Positions 10,801-19,592 of a stretch of DNA of 47,034 nt are shown in pieces (the first letter of the stretch is position 1; every line of letters begins with the position of its first letter). Location of the stretch: the NCBI GenBank assembly GCA_903772945.1, contig CAICTM010000813.1:1-47034 (forward strand). The letters are read 5' to 3'. The notes below the pieces were generated by a model. The model was not told the origin of the DNA and ran no database searches. It saw only the letters and a list, made by a program, of their open reading frames with translations. The translations under genes and the position numbers were made by a program. Source of the stretch: Seminavis robusta (Eukaryota; Bacillariophyta; Bacillariophyceae; Naviculales; Naviculaceae).

Positions 10801-11047
10801 TTCGCCTATTACTACCGCTATCATCTGAAAGATAATCCGAGTCCGAATAGTCACCACTGTCAGAGTCTGGAAAGGAAGGATTCCGGTCCCCCAGTTCCCA
10901 GTCATTCGATCTCATGCTGCTGGGAAACTCATCGGCTCCTCCGCGGGGATATGTGAAACCATATGCCTGATTCAACCATAGCGGGGCAGATATCAAGAGG
11001 AATCTGCGTATTGTTGGTACATTACTTTTCATTGCCATTATCCTCAT
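7817..11047 (-). CDS. Dynamin-related GTPase, DRP5B/ARC5-type (plastid division)
   Basis: Four exons: 11047-10643, 10465-9256, 9171-8642 and 8527-7817. All introns are GT-AG and the frame closes (2856 nt, 951 residues). The GTPase domain has G1 GHQSSGKS (150-157), G3 DTPGL (253-257) and G4 TKFD (335-338). The context NxVGGGTKTRRP and the later RLYGGAQYHRS, NAAGV and ITKYVTW segments match my recollection of plant ARC5/DRP5B along its whole length, including the effector half. The family pinches the outer plastid envelope. Unlike plant ARC5, this protein begins with a hydrophobic segment (FLLISAPLWLNQAYG) followed by FTYPRGG, which looks like a bipartite presequence, then an acidic Ser/Asp-rich stretch (about 50-100). 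Alternative starts at 11038 and 11032 keep the hydrophobic segment. Confidence 0.85.
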
Positions 11048-12272
11048 TGTTGCATCGTTGCTTGCTAGCTAGCTAGAGAGAATGGATCAATTCATGCGAT
11101 GGTGCGATGAGGAAGGGTAGCAAAAGGTATTTCCCATGCTCCTCCAGCCTTCAGAACACGAAACAGGGAAAGAAAATATGGAGGAAGCTCCGTTATCCAA
11201 TTGTCGCTCGGCGTGATTAAGTATATTTTAGTTACATAGAGAGCGAGGGAACCTTTGAATTCGTGCTCTCCTTGTCCAAAGTCGAGTCGAGAGTCAAGTT
11301 TGAGTCGTCCGTCACAAAAGAGCAACGTGGCAACCAACCAGGTTGGTTCCTTGATCGAGCCAATGACATGACAGGTGTTGAATCGAAACTTCTAGCTCTA
11401 GTAGACTACTCCGGCCAGCTACGGTACTAGTACCAGTATGCCATACGGTAGGTGGTACATGTACAACGTACATGCAGGTACGGCGGTTCCCTTCGGCGCG
11501 ACTAAAAAGCTCGATGGCATCATGTCACCGCGAATGCCATACCGTAAATATCCGTTTTTCAGTTTGTGGGCCTCCTCACACAGCACGGCAACCCATGGGA
11601 GGTGAATGAAGAATCGAGAATCGAATCATTCGCTCAAATTTCAAAAAGCCAGTTCATGGATTGAGCCCACGGTACTGGTACCGTACGGTAGGCTGGTGGC
11701 ACCGGTGCGTACCGTTCCTTGAGGCTTCCGTACTAGTCTAGCTCGGGAGCAAAAGCTGCACTAACCCATGAATGGTATGGCAGCACAGTCTGTAAAAGCT
11801 TTTCAACCTCATGGAAATTCCATTATTATTAGTCTACTTATCTCAGCACTCGCAAGACAATGCCTGGAGCCCTTTCACTCACTCCAAGGCGCGACTGCGT
11901 TTTCAAGCTCTTTTGTGATGGTGCTCTGGGATGCTTATCCAGCTCTGCCATTTTCAAATTGAGTCTGATTCGTGGTAAACTGTATCTTTCTCAAATAATG
12001 ACCATGGCAGGGACAAATGACCCAGAAGCACAAAAGATACCGACGGTTCTCATCCTGGCGGAGGGACAGGCTCAACACCACGAGGCCAACAACACTGCAG
12101 AAGCGATTGGAAATCTTGAGAGAGCAGAGACTACCAAAACGCATAGATACTTGGACTGCTGAAAACGTGAACTCCTTTATCATTGTGCTCAGAAAATAGC
12201 ATTCGGTAGAGATAACGATATTGTTTGTTAGCTCTCTATTCATCCATTCAGCTTTGTTAGAATCAACCCACC
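11048..12272. other. Long intergenic region rich in GGTACC-type palindromes
   Basis: It separates the divergent dynamin and Ubl-repeat genes. At 11410-11490 and 11670-11720 it is crowded with overlapping palindromes of the GTACCGGTAC, GGTACC, GTACATGTAC and CTAGCTAG kind. Short open frames here (for example at 11092-11337 and 11768-12162) have no recognisable domain and are not called. The 3' part, 12100-12272, should hold the Ubl-gene promoter. Confidence 0.55.
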
Positions 12273-15200
12273 ATGTCCGCAAATCCCTTGGCCGCCGGTT
12301 CCGACGTGAACCCGTTGAAGACGGACCCTGATCTTCAGGCGCTGCTGAAACGGCTTGACGGTGTTAAGAAGTACAAAACCTTCCAACGATGGAAGAACAA
12401 GTTTTTGGACCGTCTGGAACAGTTCCTGTACGAAAAAGGAATGAAACCAGCCGATAAGGCTTGCAACGAGTTCGATGCTCTCCTCAAAGGGTTTGTCAAG
12501 AGAACCAACAAAGTCCAAGAACACATTGAAAAGGGTGACTTGGGCGAATCCAAAAAGACGGTCAAGGCGGCCCTGTCGCTGAACGAAATGTGTTCCAGTC
12601 TTCAAGGAATCGTTGAAGCTATTGACAAGGTGATCCCCATGAAGAGTTCCGAAGAAAAGAAGCGTGGATTTTCCAAGTTCCATCTGGGAGCTACATTGAT
12701 TCGACAAGGATTCCATCAATATGTCACCATGAAGGCTATTGAGGACGCCTTGACCGATATTGGAGACAAGTTGGTCGATGTCGCCGATCGACAGCAGCAT
12801 GAACTCTTTGCGGAATACAGAAAATCCGTACAGAAGTTTTGCGATGTCATGGCCGATCTGAATTTGTACGAAGTCATGCTCAAGTGTATCGAATTCCTCG
12901 AGGCTCCCGAGGAAGAGGAAAGTAGTGACGAAGAACCCGTCACTATTAAAATCACCATTGATACACACGATGGAAAGAAAATTACTCTGGTCCTCGATCC
13001 AACCGATACTGTTGGAAACGTCAAGGCGGCCATTGCCGACGGATGTGGCATCAAGCCCAACAAGCAAATTCTGAAATTTCTTGGCAAAGCTCTGGACAAT
13101 CCCGATGCAACACTTGAATCCTGTGGAATTACGGATGACTCCAATCTGACAGTGGAGCCATTCAAGGTTCCAGTCACCGTCAATACCATGGATGGCAAGT
13201 CCATCAAGGTCATGGTCGACCCATCCGACCGACTGTCGGATATCAAGATTCAATTGGAGGAGGAATCTGGAATCCCCGCCAAGAACCAGACCCTCTTTAT
13301 GGGTGGGGAGGAACTGAAGGACCCCAACAAGACGGCTGCTGATTATGGCATCAAGGCTGGCAGTGTCTTGGATTTGGAACCCAAAACCATGAATATTTCT
13401 GTCAAGACACCTGACGGAAAGACAATCAAGGTGGCAGTGAAACCTTCAGATACCGCAGAGGAGATCAAGGCAAAGATTGCGGCGGAGGCAGGAATGAAGG
13501 TAGCCCAACAAGTCCTCAAGCATGGAGGAAAGGAGATGAAAGATGGCACAACCGTCAGGGACATGGGCATCACAGATGGTTCAGAGCTGACTGTGGATAT
13601 TCACAAGGTCCCTGTCACTGTCAACACCATGGATGGCAAGTCCATCAAGGTTATGATTGATCCAACAGATCGACTATCGGATATCAAGGTACAATTAGAG
13701 GAAGAATCTGGAGTGCCTGCAAAGAACCAAAAACTGTCAATGGGCGGAAAGGAGCTGACGGATCCCAACAAGACTGCAGGCGACTATGGAATCAAGGCTG
13801 GCAGCGTTCTGGATTTGGAGCCCAAGGTCATCAAGATTAATGTCAAGACACCAGATGGCAAGACGATCAGTGTGGAAGTAAATGCCAATGACACAGCGGA
13901 ACAGGTCAAGGCAAAGATTGCCAAGGATGCTGGCATGTCGGTAGCTCAGCAAATCCTCAAACACAACGGCAAAGAATTTGCTGATGGCAAGACTGTCAAG
14001 GACATGGGCATCAAGGATGGATCTGACTTGACAGTTGACATTTTCAAGGTCCCCGTCACTGTTAACACCATGGATGGCAAGAGCATCAAGGTCATGATTG
14101 ATCCAACAGACAGACTTTCAGATATCAAGGTACAATTGGAGGAAGAAACTGGATTGCCTGCAAAGAACCAAAAATTGTCAATGAATGGTGAAGAGCTCAC
14201 TGACCCCAACAAAACTGCAAAGGACTATGGCATCAAGAAAGGTTCTGTTCTTGACTTGGAGCCAAAAGTCATCAAGATTAATGTCAAGACGCCAGATGGC
14301 AAGACTATCAGTGTGGAAGTAAATGCTAATGACACAGCCGAACAGGTCAAGGCAAAGATTGCCAAAGATGCTGGCATGTCGGTAGCTCAGCAACTCCTCA
14401 AACACAATGGCAAAGAATTTGCAGATGGCAAGACAGTCAAGGACATGGGCATCAAGGAAGGATCTGACTTGACGGTTGAAATTTTCAAGGTCCCTGTTAC
14501 AGTGAACACAGCAGATGGCAAGAGTATCAAGGTCATGATTGATCCAACAGACAAACTTTCAGATATCAAGGTTCAACTGGAGGATGAAACCGGTGTTGCA
14601 GCGAAAAATCAAAGATTGTCGATGAATGGCCAAGAGCTCACCGACCCGAACAAGACTGCAAAGGACTATGGCATCAAGAAAGGTTCTGTTCTTGACTTGG
14701 AGCCAAAAGTCATCAAGGTCATGGTTGAAATGCCCGACGGAAAGAAACAAGAGGTTGAGCTGTCATCTTCGGATACCGATGCCGAGATCAAGGCAAAGAT
14801 TGCAAAAAAAACTGGTATGGCTGCACCCCGTCAGGTGTTGAAGGTCAACGGGAAGGAATTGCCCAAAGGCAAGACTGTTGGACAGATGGGAATCAAGGAT
14901 GGATCAGACCTCAAGGTTGACATTTTCAAATTGCCCATCACAGTGAAAACACCTGACGGCAAGACCATTAAATTGGGAGTTGAACCGGGCGATTCTGTGG
15001 ACAAGATTAAGAAACTGATCGCAGAGGAGACTGGCATGGAACCAAAGAAGCAGCTCCTGAAGCTGAACGACGAGGAGATCAAGGGATCGAAAACAGCGAA
15101 AGACCTTGGTATCCAGGCAGGAACCGAGCTTGTTCTCGAGGAGCAGGAGGATCCAATTATTTTTGTCGACTGCAAATCCGGAACGCTTTTCGCCATGGAT

Positions 15201-15638
15201 CGAGACGATGTGATCAAGAAGGAGGCTCTCAAACCACACCAAAACAATAAACTCGATTTCCTGGAAGCCGCTAAGGACTCTGCCACGAAAGATCGAATTG
15301 CACAAGCCATGAAAGCTTCACCAAAACTGGGTGTCTCCGCCCAGGTGGTGGTAACTGCTTTGGAAGTTCAAGAATACGACTTGGAAGAGGCAGAAAAGGT
15401 GAAGGGTGTTTTTGGCGTGAGTCTCAAGAAACGAGAAAAGAACAAAGCAGGCGAAGAGTTTTTGTTCGTTGACCCCAAGACTGGAGCAAGCGGCGAGTTG
15501 TCACGAAAGAAGTACATTGACATGAAATTTATCACGCCGGATGGAGACACAATCAAGGAGCGAGAAAAAGACACTATGCAGTACGACAAGTACATCCTGT
15601 TGGTTCGTCAGGTAATCGGCGTCAAAGAATTCAAGTAG
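12273..15638 (+). CDS. Ten-ubiquitin-like-domain protein
   Basis: An intronless 1121-residue protein. Residues 1-222 are a mostly helical, charged domain I do not recognise, ending in an acidic linker (EEEESSDEEP). Residues 223 to about 962 contain ten ubiquitin-like beta-grasp domains of 73-76 residues. Each has a TxDGKxI first hairpin, a D-x-x-xxxIK helix, a KNQ/AQQ-x-L strand and a YGI or MGI turn. Two alternating subtypes are seen: A (VPVTVNTMDGKS...LDLEPK) and B (VIKINVKTPDGKT...LTVDIFK). No Gly-Gly ends any unit, so it is not a cleavable polyubiquitin precursor. Residues 963-1121 form another unrecognised domain with strongly charged segments. The function is unknown; it could be a multivalent scaffold for ubiquitin receptors. 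Confidence 0.88.
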   Translation: MSANPLAAGSDVNPLKTDPDLQALLKRLDGVKKYKTFQRWKNKFLDRLEQFLYEKGMKPADKACNEFDALLKGFVKRTNKVQEHIEKGDLGESKKTVKAALSLNEMCSSLQGIVEAIDKVIPMKSSEEKKRGFSKFHLGATLIRQGFHQYVTMKAIEDALTDIGDKLVDVADRQQHELFAEYRKSVQKFCDVMADLNLYEVMLKCIEFLEAPEEEESSDEEPVTIKITIDTHDGKKITLVLDPTDTVGNVKAAIADGCGIKPNKQILKFLGKALDNPDATLESCGITDDSNLTVEPFKVPVTVNTMDGKSIKVMVDPSDRLSDIKIQLEEESGIPAKNQTLFMGGEELKDPNKTAADYGIKAGSVLDLEPKTMNISVKTPDGKTIKVAVKPSDTAEEIKAKIAAEAGMKVAQQVLKHGGKEMKDGTTVRDMGITDGSELTVDIHKVPVTVNTMDGKSIKVMIDPTDRLSDIKVQLEEESGVPAKNQKLSMGGKELTDPNKTAGDYGIKAGSVLDLEPKVIKINVKTPDGKTISVEVNANDTAEQVKAKIAKDAGMSVAQQILKHNGKEFADGKTVKDMGIKDGSDLTVDIFKVPVTVNTMDGKSIKVMIDPTDRLSDIKVQLEEETGLPAKNQKLSMNGEELTDPNKTAKDYGIKKGSVLDLEPKVIKINVKTPDGKTISVEVNANDTAEQVKAKIAKDAGMSVAQQLLKHNGKEFADGKTVKDMGIKEGSDLTVEIFKVPVTVNTADGKSIKVMIDPTDKLSDIKVQLEDETGVAAKNQRLSMNGQELTDPNKTAKDYGIKKGSVLDLEPKVIKVMVEMPDGKKQEVELSSSDTDAEIKAKIAKKTGMAAPRQVLKVNGKELPKGKTVGQMGIKDGSDLKVDIFKLPITVKTPDGKTIKLGVEPGDSVDKIKKLIAEETGMEPKKQLLKLNDEEIKGSKTAKDLGIQAGTELVLEEQEDPIIFVDCKSGTLFAMDRDDVIKKEALKPHQNNKLDFLEAAKDSATKDRIAQAMKASPKLGVSAQVVVTALEVQEYDLEEAEKVKGVFGVSLKKREKNKAGEEFLFVDPKTGASGELSRKKYIDMKFITPDGDTIKEREKDTMQYDKYILLVRQVIGVKEFK
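13167..14930 (+). repeat. Four exact-length 441-bp tandem units (A+B Ubl pairs)
   Basis: The first codon of each A-type Ubl (VPVTV) falls at 13167, 13608, 14049 and 14490, and the related LPITV starts at 14931. The spacing is exactly 441 bp each time. Each unit encodes one A plus one B Ubl (147 residues). The unit at 14049 is very close to those at 13608 and 14490 at the nucleotide level, so the array grew recently by pair duplication or is kept uniform by gene conversion. Confidence 0.9.
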
Positions 15639-16164
15639 AGGCGGCATGCATCGTCGTGACCCCACATCCCTCCCCGGCAGTATACAAACCGTTGTCTTGC
15701 AAAGAGACGTCGGAGGGTTCCAATTTGTTTTGTAGCCACTAACCAGTAGCATATTTGTGACAATGGTCTTTCGTTTGTGTTGCCCGGCCGTTGATTGATG
15801 TGACACTAGTATGCAGCGACAATTTGCTTGCGGTATGTGTCGACTTCGAAGAGATGGAAGGTTAGACACGCCGTAATACGGTGCGGGAGGCTGCCCAACC
15901 TTGCCTGCTTTGGTCGTAAAGCCGGTTGTGGCTGTCCGAGATTTGAAAACTGCCGGTATCGTTGGTGGCTCGTGACGAGAACGAGTCTGAGTCGAAAGTT
16001 TGTTCGATGCACTACAGTGTACTTGAATCTGTAGTTCCGAACATTGTGCTACTACGTCTGATATCAAACTAATGGGAGGTAATATGCTTGCTAGCTTTAG
16101 CTACGTGGTTTTTGGGATGCTACTGTAGTATTGTGTTTGTTGTCGGTTTAACAGTGCAGTAGGT
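15639..16164. other. Convergent 3' intergenic region
   Basis: It lies between the stop of the Ubl-repeat gene and the stop of the minus-strand membrane-protein gene. Short open frames on both strands show no domain. No RNA gene was recognised. Confidence 0.45.
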
Positions 16165-17503
16165 TTAAGGGAAATCGGGGAAGACCTTGAAATGAACGAA
16201 CTTGACACCAATGTAGAAGGATGCAACGAGAACAAGATAGCGACCAACGAACAAGTCAAAGGCCTCGAGGAATTCCCTCAAGAACTGTCAAACACGGAGG
16301 GAAAGCACAAGTTAGTAACTGCGTCGTGCGTTCTGTCAAGATATAGTTAGCGTGCAAGTTTTTCCTTACCAATGCTGTTTTTCCAACGAGACGGACAGTT
16401 CCACTCGTCAGCACAATAAGCAACGTGAGGGGGCTGGACAAGTCTACCAGCTCTTCTTCTTTCTGGGCTTCCAATACTTCATCGGTTGGACCCAGCAGTC
16501 TTGTCTTGAACGGTCCGAAACCAATATCCAGTGTCACAGGCCGTCCAAGTGCTCTATCGTAGAAGAATCCTCCAAATGTTCGGGATGGATAACCCACCTA
16601 AGTATTACGATAAACCCAAAAAGTACAGAGCAAGGTTTTAGTGACTCGCAAGCAGCCAGCAGCGCAAAACATCGAACAAGCTATCCCACACTCAAATGTC
16701 GCCGTGCTGTCTGTGATTACCAAAGCAAGCACCAAACTTACCAAGAGATCAAAGTAGGTAATGATGACAGTCAAAAGTTTGGTGGAACCAACCAGAATGA
16801 ATGTCGTTGCCAGAGCAAAGATGGATCCGGCCAAGAAGGTTTCTACCGTTTCGTGGAGCGGCAAGATCCAGGAAACTCCATTCTCTTGGATAAAGGGTCC
16901 CACGGCTTCATTAAAGAAAGATTCCACCACGCAAAGTTCCAGTCGCACTCGCAACAATCCACCAGCAATCAAGGGTCCGTATTCGATAAACTTTTCTCGT
17001 CCCACAATGGCTTCCACGGAAGTTTGCAATAGGCGATAGAAGCCATCACTGGCAGGACAAACCGGACTAAAGTTGTTGGGATTCATAATATCCTTGGAAA
17101 TGATGGACTCGACGGCATTGGCCTTTTCGGCAGTTCCCAAGAGAAATGGAACTAGAGCGGCTGAAGACGCGGCTGCCCACGGACTCATGGGTTTGGCTTC
17201 GCTTGGCCGACAACGCTGCGTGGAGGCCTCGTCGTCGTCATCTTGGAGATCTCTCTTGGTCAACTGTCCATTGTGCTGAGAGGCGAGATTCAAAGGATCA
17301 TAAGATGCCACATCTGCTTCTCGCTCCAACACAAGGGTCTTTCGGACAGCGGCCAATACGGTGGGCCGGGTAAAAGAGACTGGCGAATTGTCGCGACTGA
17401 TTCCAAATTTCCCTCTGGAAGAAAGCCTTGCCGCCGCACGAAAAGCGGCGACTTGATCCTGTGCCAGCAAGGCGAAGACTACTGCTGCTGCGAAACGGTT
17501 CAT
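16165..17503 (-). CDS. Plastid-targeted multi-pass membrane protein, unknown family
   Basis: Three exons: 17503-16742, 16597-16370 and 16284-16165. All introns are phase 0 GT-AG, giving 369 residues. The start at 17503 (MNRFAAAVVFALL) puts a signal peptide first, followed by VAAFRAAARL, a plastid A-F junction. The frame is open further upstream, but that extension would bury the signal. After a polar, disordered stretch there is a hydrophobic segment (about 150-170) with an ANAVES junction. Further membrane segments follow: one near residues 225-250 (FALATTFILVG and LLTVIITYFDLL), one in exon 2 (SPLTLLIVLTSGTVRLVGK) and one in exon 3 (YLVLVASFYIGVKFV). The second hydrophobic stretch could be a thylakoid-transfer signal. 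I do not recognise the family. Confidence 0.68.
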
Positions 17504-17830
17504 GTCCAATATCCCAGCTATACCGGTACTGTAAGTGCAATGTGGTTCGGAATGGATGAAAGAGGAAGCAGAGTGGATACTCTTTAGAAGATCACCATGG
17601 CAAAGGCTCCAAACGGATGCCGAAGTGAAAGATTGGAGGCAGTTCGCTGACGTACATTTTCGAATCTTTCTGAGTCCCAGTGCTTCCAGGACTGGAAGTT
17701 GGCAGCAATTCCAAAGTCCGGGAGCAAGCAAGTGGTGGTACGTGCGATTTACACGGTACAGCCGCACAAGCTACAGCTGTACCGTAGCCAGCAAGGAACC
17801 GGGGTGTGAGTCCACAGTATGGAGTGCCGA
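17504..17830. other. Upstream region of the plastid membrane-protein gene
   Basis: Probable promoter. It contains TACCGGTACTGTA at about 17520-17532 and the palindromic GTACAGCCGCACAAGCTACAG-type stretch near 17757-17785. The minus-strand frame stays open to 17767, but I treat that as 5' leader. Confidence 0.4.
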
Positions 17831-18440
17831 TCGGCGGCGCTAGCTCGGCAGAAGCATTTACTACCTAGAAGAACCAGGCTACTTTAGATCCAGCTAGCTA
17901 GACATCCCAACTCTGTTTCAGATCAATAGTGGAGATCAATCCTCCAACTCCTTCTGGGCTTGCTTTTCCACTTCCAGTAATGTTCACATTGCCAGATATC
18001 TCTGCAACCTCCTTGGCCCTAGCGGGATCGTCGTTTGCTTTCAGTCTCTCCTGTTCAGTCTTCTCTTTCTCTGCATCATTCTCCTTTTCCTTATTGTCCG
18101 CACTCGTAGTTTCTGCCTTGATTGCCGCTTCTTCTGAGGTGTGCTGGTGGGGGATTGTTCCTCTGCCTCAAGCTTTTTGGTCCCAGCTTGATGATTCTTG
18201 CCAGGAGACTTTTGGTCAGGCTCTTTGCCTTCAGCATTGCTGTTCATCATGGGCAACACATGGACTCCATGCTTGGCCACAAAGGCCACAATATCTGATT
18301 TATCTTTGAGAGATAGCTCTTCCGTTCTAAGTTCGGCATGTATCAATGCCAGATCACAGCATTCGATTTGGTCTTGGCGGCATCAAGGGTAAAGTGTTGG
18401 TTGAACCCTGATCCCCCGATTGGGCGCTCTTTACGGGACA
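17830..18440 (-). pseudogene. Truncated duplicate of the 22.2-23.0 kb Lys/Glu-rich gene
   Basis: The sequence aligns by eye with 22150-22800. Shared blocks include the 3' flank (AGCATTTACT, CCCAACTCTGTTTC), the C-terminal end (CTCCTTCTGGGCTTGCTTTTCC), the HGVxVLPMMNxNAEGKEPDQKSPGK coding segment, and CAAGTGTTGGTTGAACCCTGA-like sequence. The copy lacks about 14 bp relative to the parent near 18310, lacks several bases near 18385, and has other indels that break the frame. Similarity stops near 18440, so the N-terminal third and the Cys motif are missing. It is a non-functional segmental duplicate, not a gene. Confidence 0.8.
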
Positions 18441-19592
18441 AGGTGCGGTGGACTTTTTGGCGCAGTACAAGTTTGAGGCCGCACTCTCAACAGCAAGCGG
18501 TGGAGTTGGGCAAGCAATCGGCTAGACAGGACGAACTGTTTGAGCACGTCACAGCGGAAGAACGAAAGGCATTCAAAACATGATCATGGCCTTTACTGTC
18601 GTGACCAGTATCATTTCTATTATGTGTTCTTGGATCAGTTTCTCATATTGTAAGGTGACATGACTGGACGATTGCTGAATTGCAACCACTAGCTAGGTAG
18701 ACCCGCTCGGAACAAGCACGCATACCGACTTTTTTCTACACGGTCAATGCCCGCAGACCGCAGACACAATAACAATTGATGACATACAATGCATCGCGGT
18801 TGCAATGGCGAGACCTTCCCGAGCGACTGAGCTTCCATCAGGCCAACAGTGTTTGCGTCGTACACATTCAAGCCGCTCCGAGCTGGCGGAGGATTGTTTT
18901 TGCGTCAACAGTTCGGGATTTTAAGAGCGCATTTACCATAGTAATATTGCACGTCAGGGCGTTCTTGCTCGGGCGAGGTCAAGCCTATTATAATAGACTC
19001 TACGCACCATATTGACGGCATTTTGTTTGCAAGAGATATCCTTTTAAAACAGAAGAACCTGTCGATTCTCTTGGGAGTACATGTACACCGGTACGATAAT
19101 GCTCTCCGGAGCACTGTCGTCCTCTGTACGCGTCCTATCAGCAGGTGTATGATACAGGCTAACTGACATGGTGTATTGAAGTCAATAGCTGAGGTCAGAA
19201 ACAATTATGAGTTACATTGTACGGGATTGCCTCGGATTTGCATTGGTAAAAGGGATCTACATCTATCTATGTGACTGTCCCGCGAGCCGGCCAGTCAGAC
19301 TGAGGCTCGGAGCGGCGGTAAGGCTGGAAGAAACAAGAACAGGGTACGCACTTTGATCCAACAGTTGGATCCGGAAGCAGTTGATGGTTGATGGGATGCT
19401 TCCTTTTTTTGTTGATGTCCGGACTGGGTATCTTTGGATCTTGGGGATCTTCTTTGGATCTTTGCCATCACCCTTGAAATAAATTTCAAAATCGACCCAT
19501 CACATCGCCCATAATTTGAAACTAAAAGCTACACATATCATAGTGTTATCAAAAGTTGACGTCGTCTCTCATTACAAAATAATCATCTCAAA
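18441..19592. other. Intergenic region, no supported gene
   Basis: Sequence beyond the duplication breakpoint. A short plus-strand frame ending at 18583 (DELFEHVTAEERKAFKT) looks protein-like but has no start of its own and may be the remnant of another gene. The rest holds a TGTACACCGGTACGATA palindrome near 19081. The last 120 bp, AT-rich, is the probable katG promoter/leader. Confidence 0.4.

Noticed and set aside
12240..13253. Long minus-strand open frame (337 residues) antisense to the Ubl-repeat gene
   Set aside because: It is a shadow of codon bias in the repeated plus-strand gene. It has no domain and the plus strand is clearly coding.
17504..17767. Upstream extension of the plastid membrane-protein frame
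   Set aside because: It would place about 88 residues before a clear signal peptide at 17503.
18338..18583. Plus-strand 81-residue frame ending DELFEHVTAEERKAFKT
   Set aside because: Its first half is antisense to the duplicated pseudogene. The end looks protein-like but lacks a start and a family, so it is noted only as a possible remnant.
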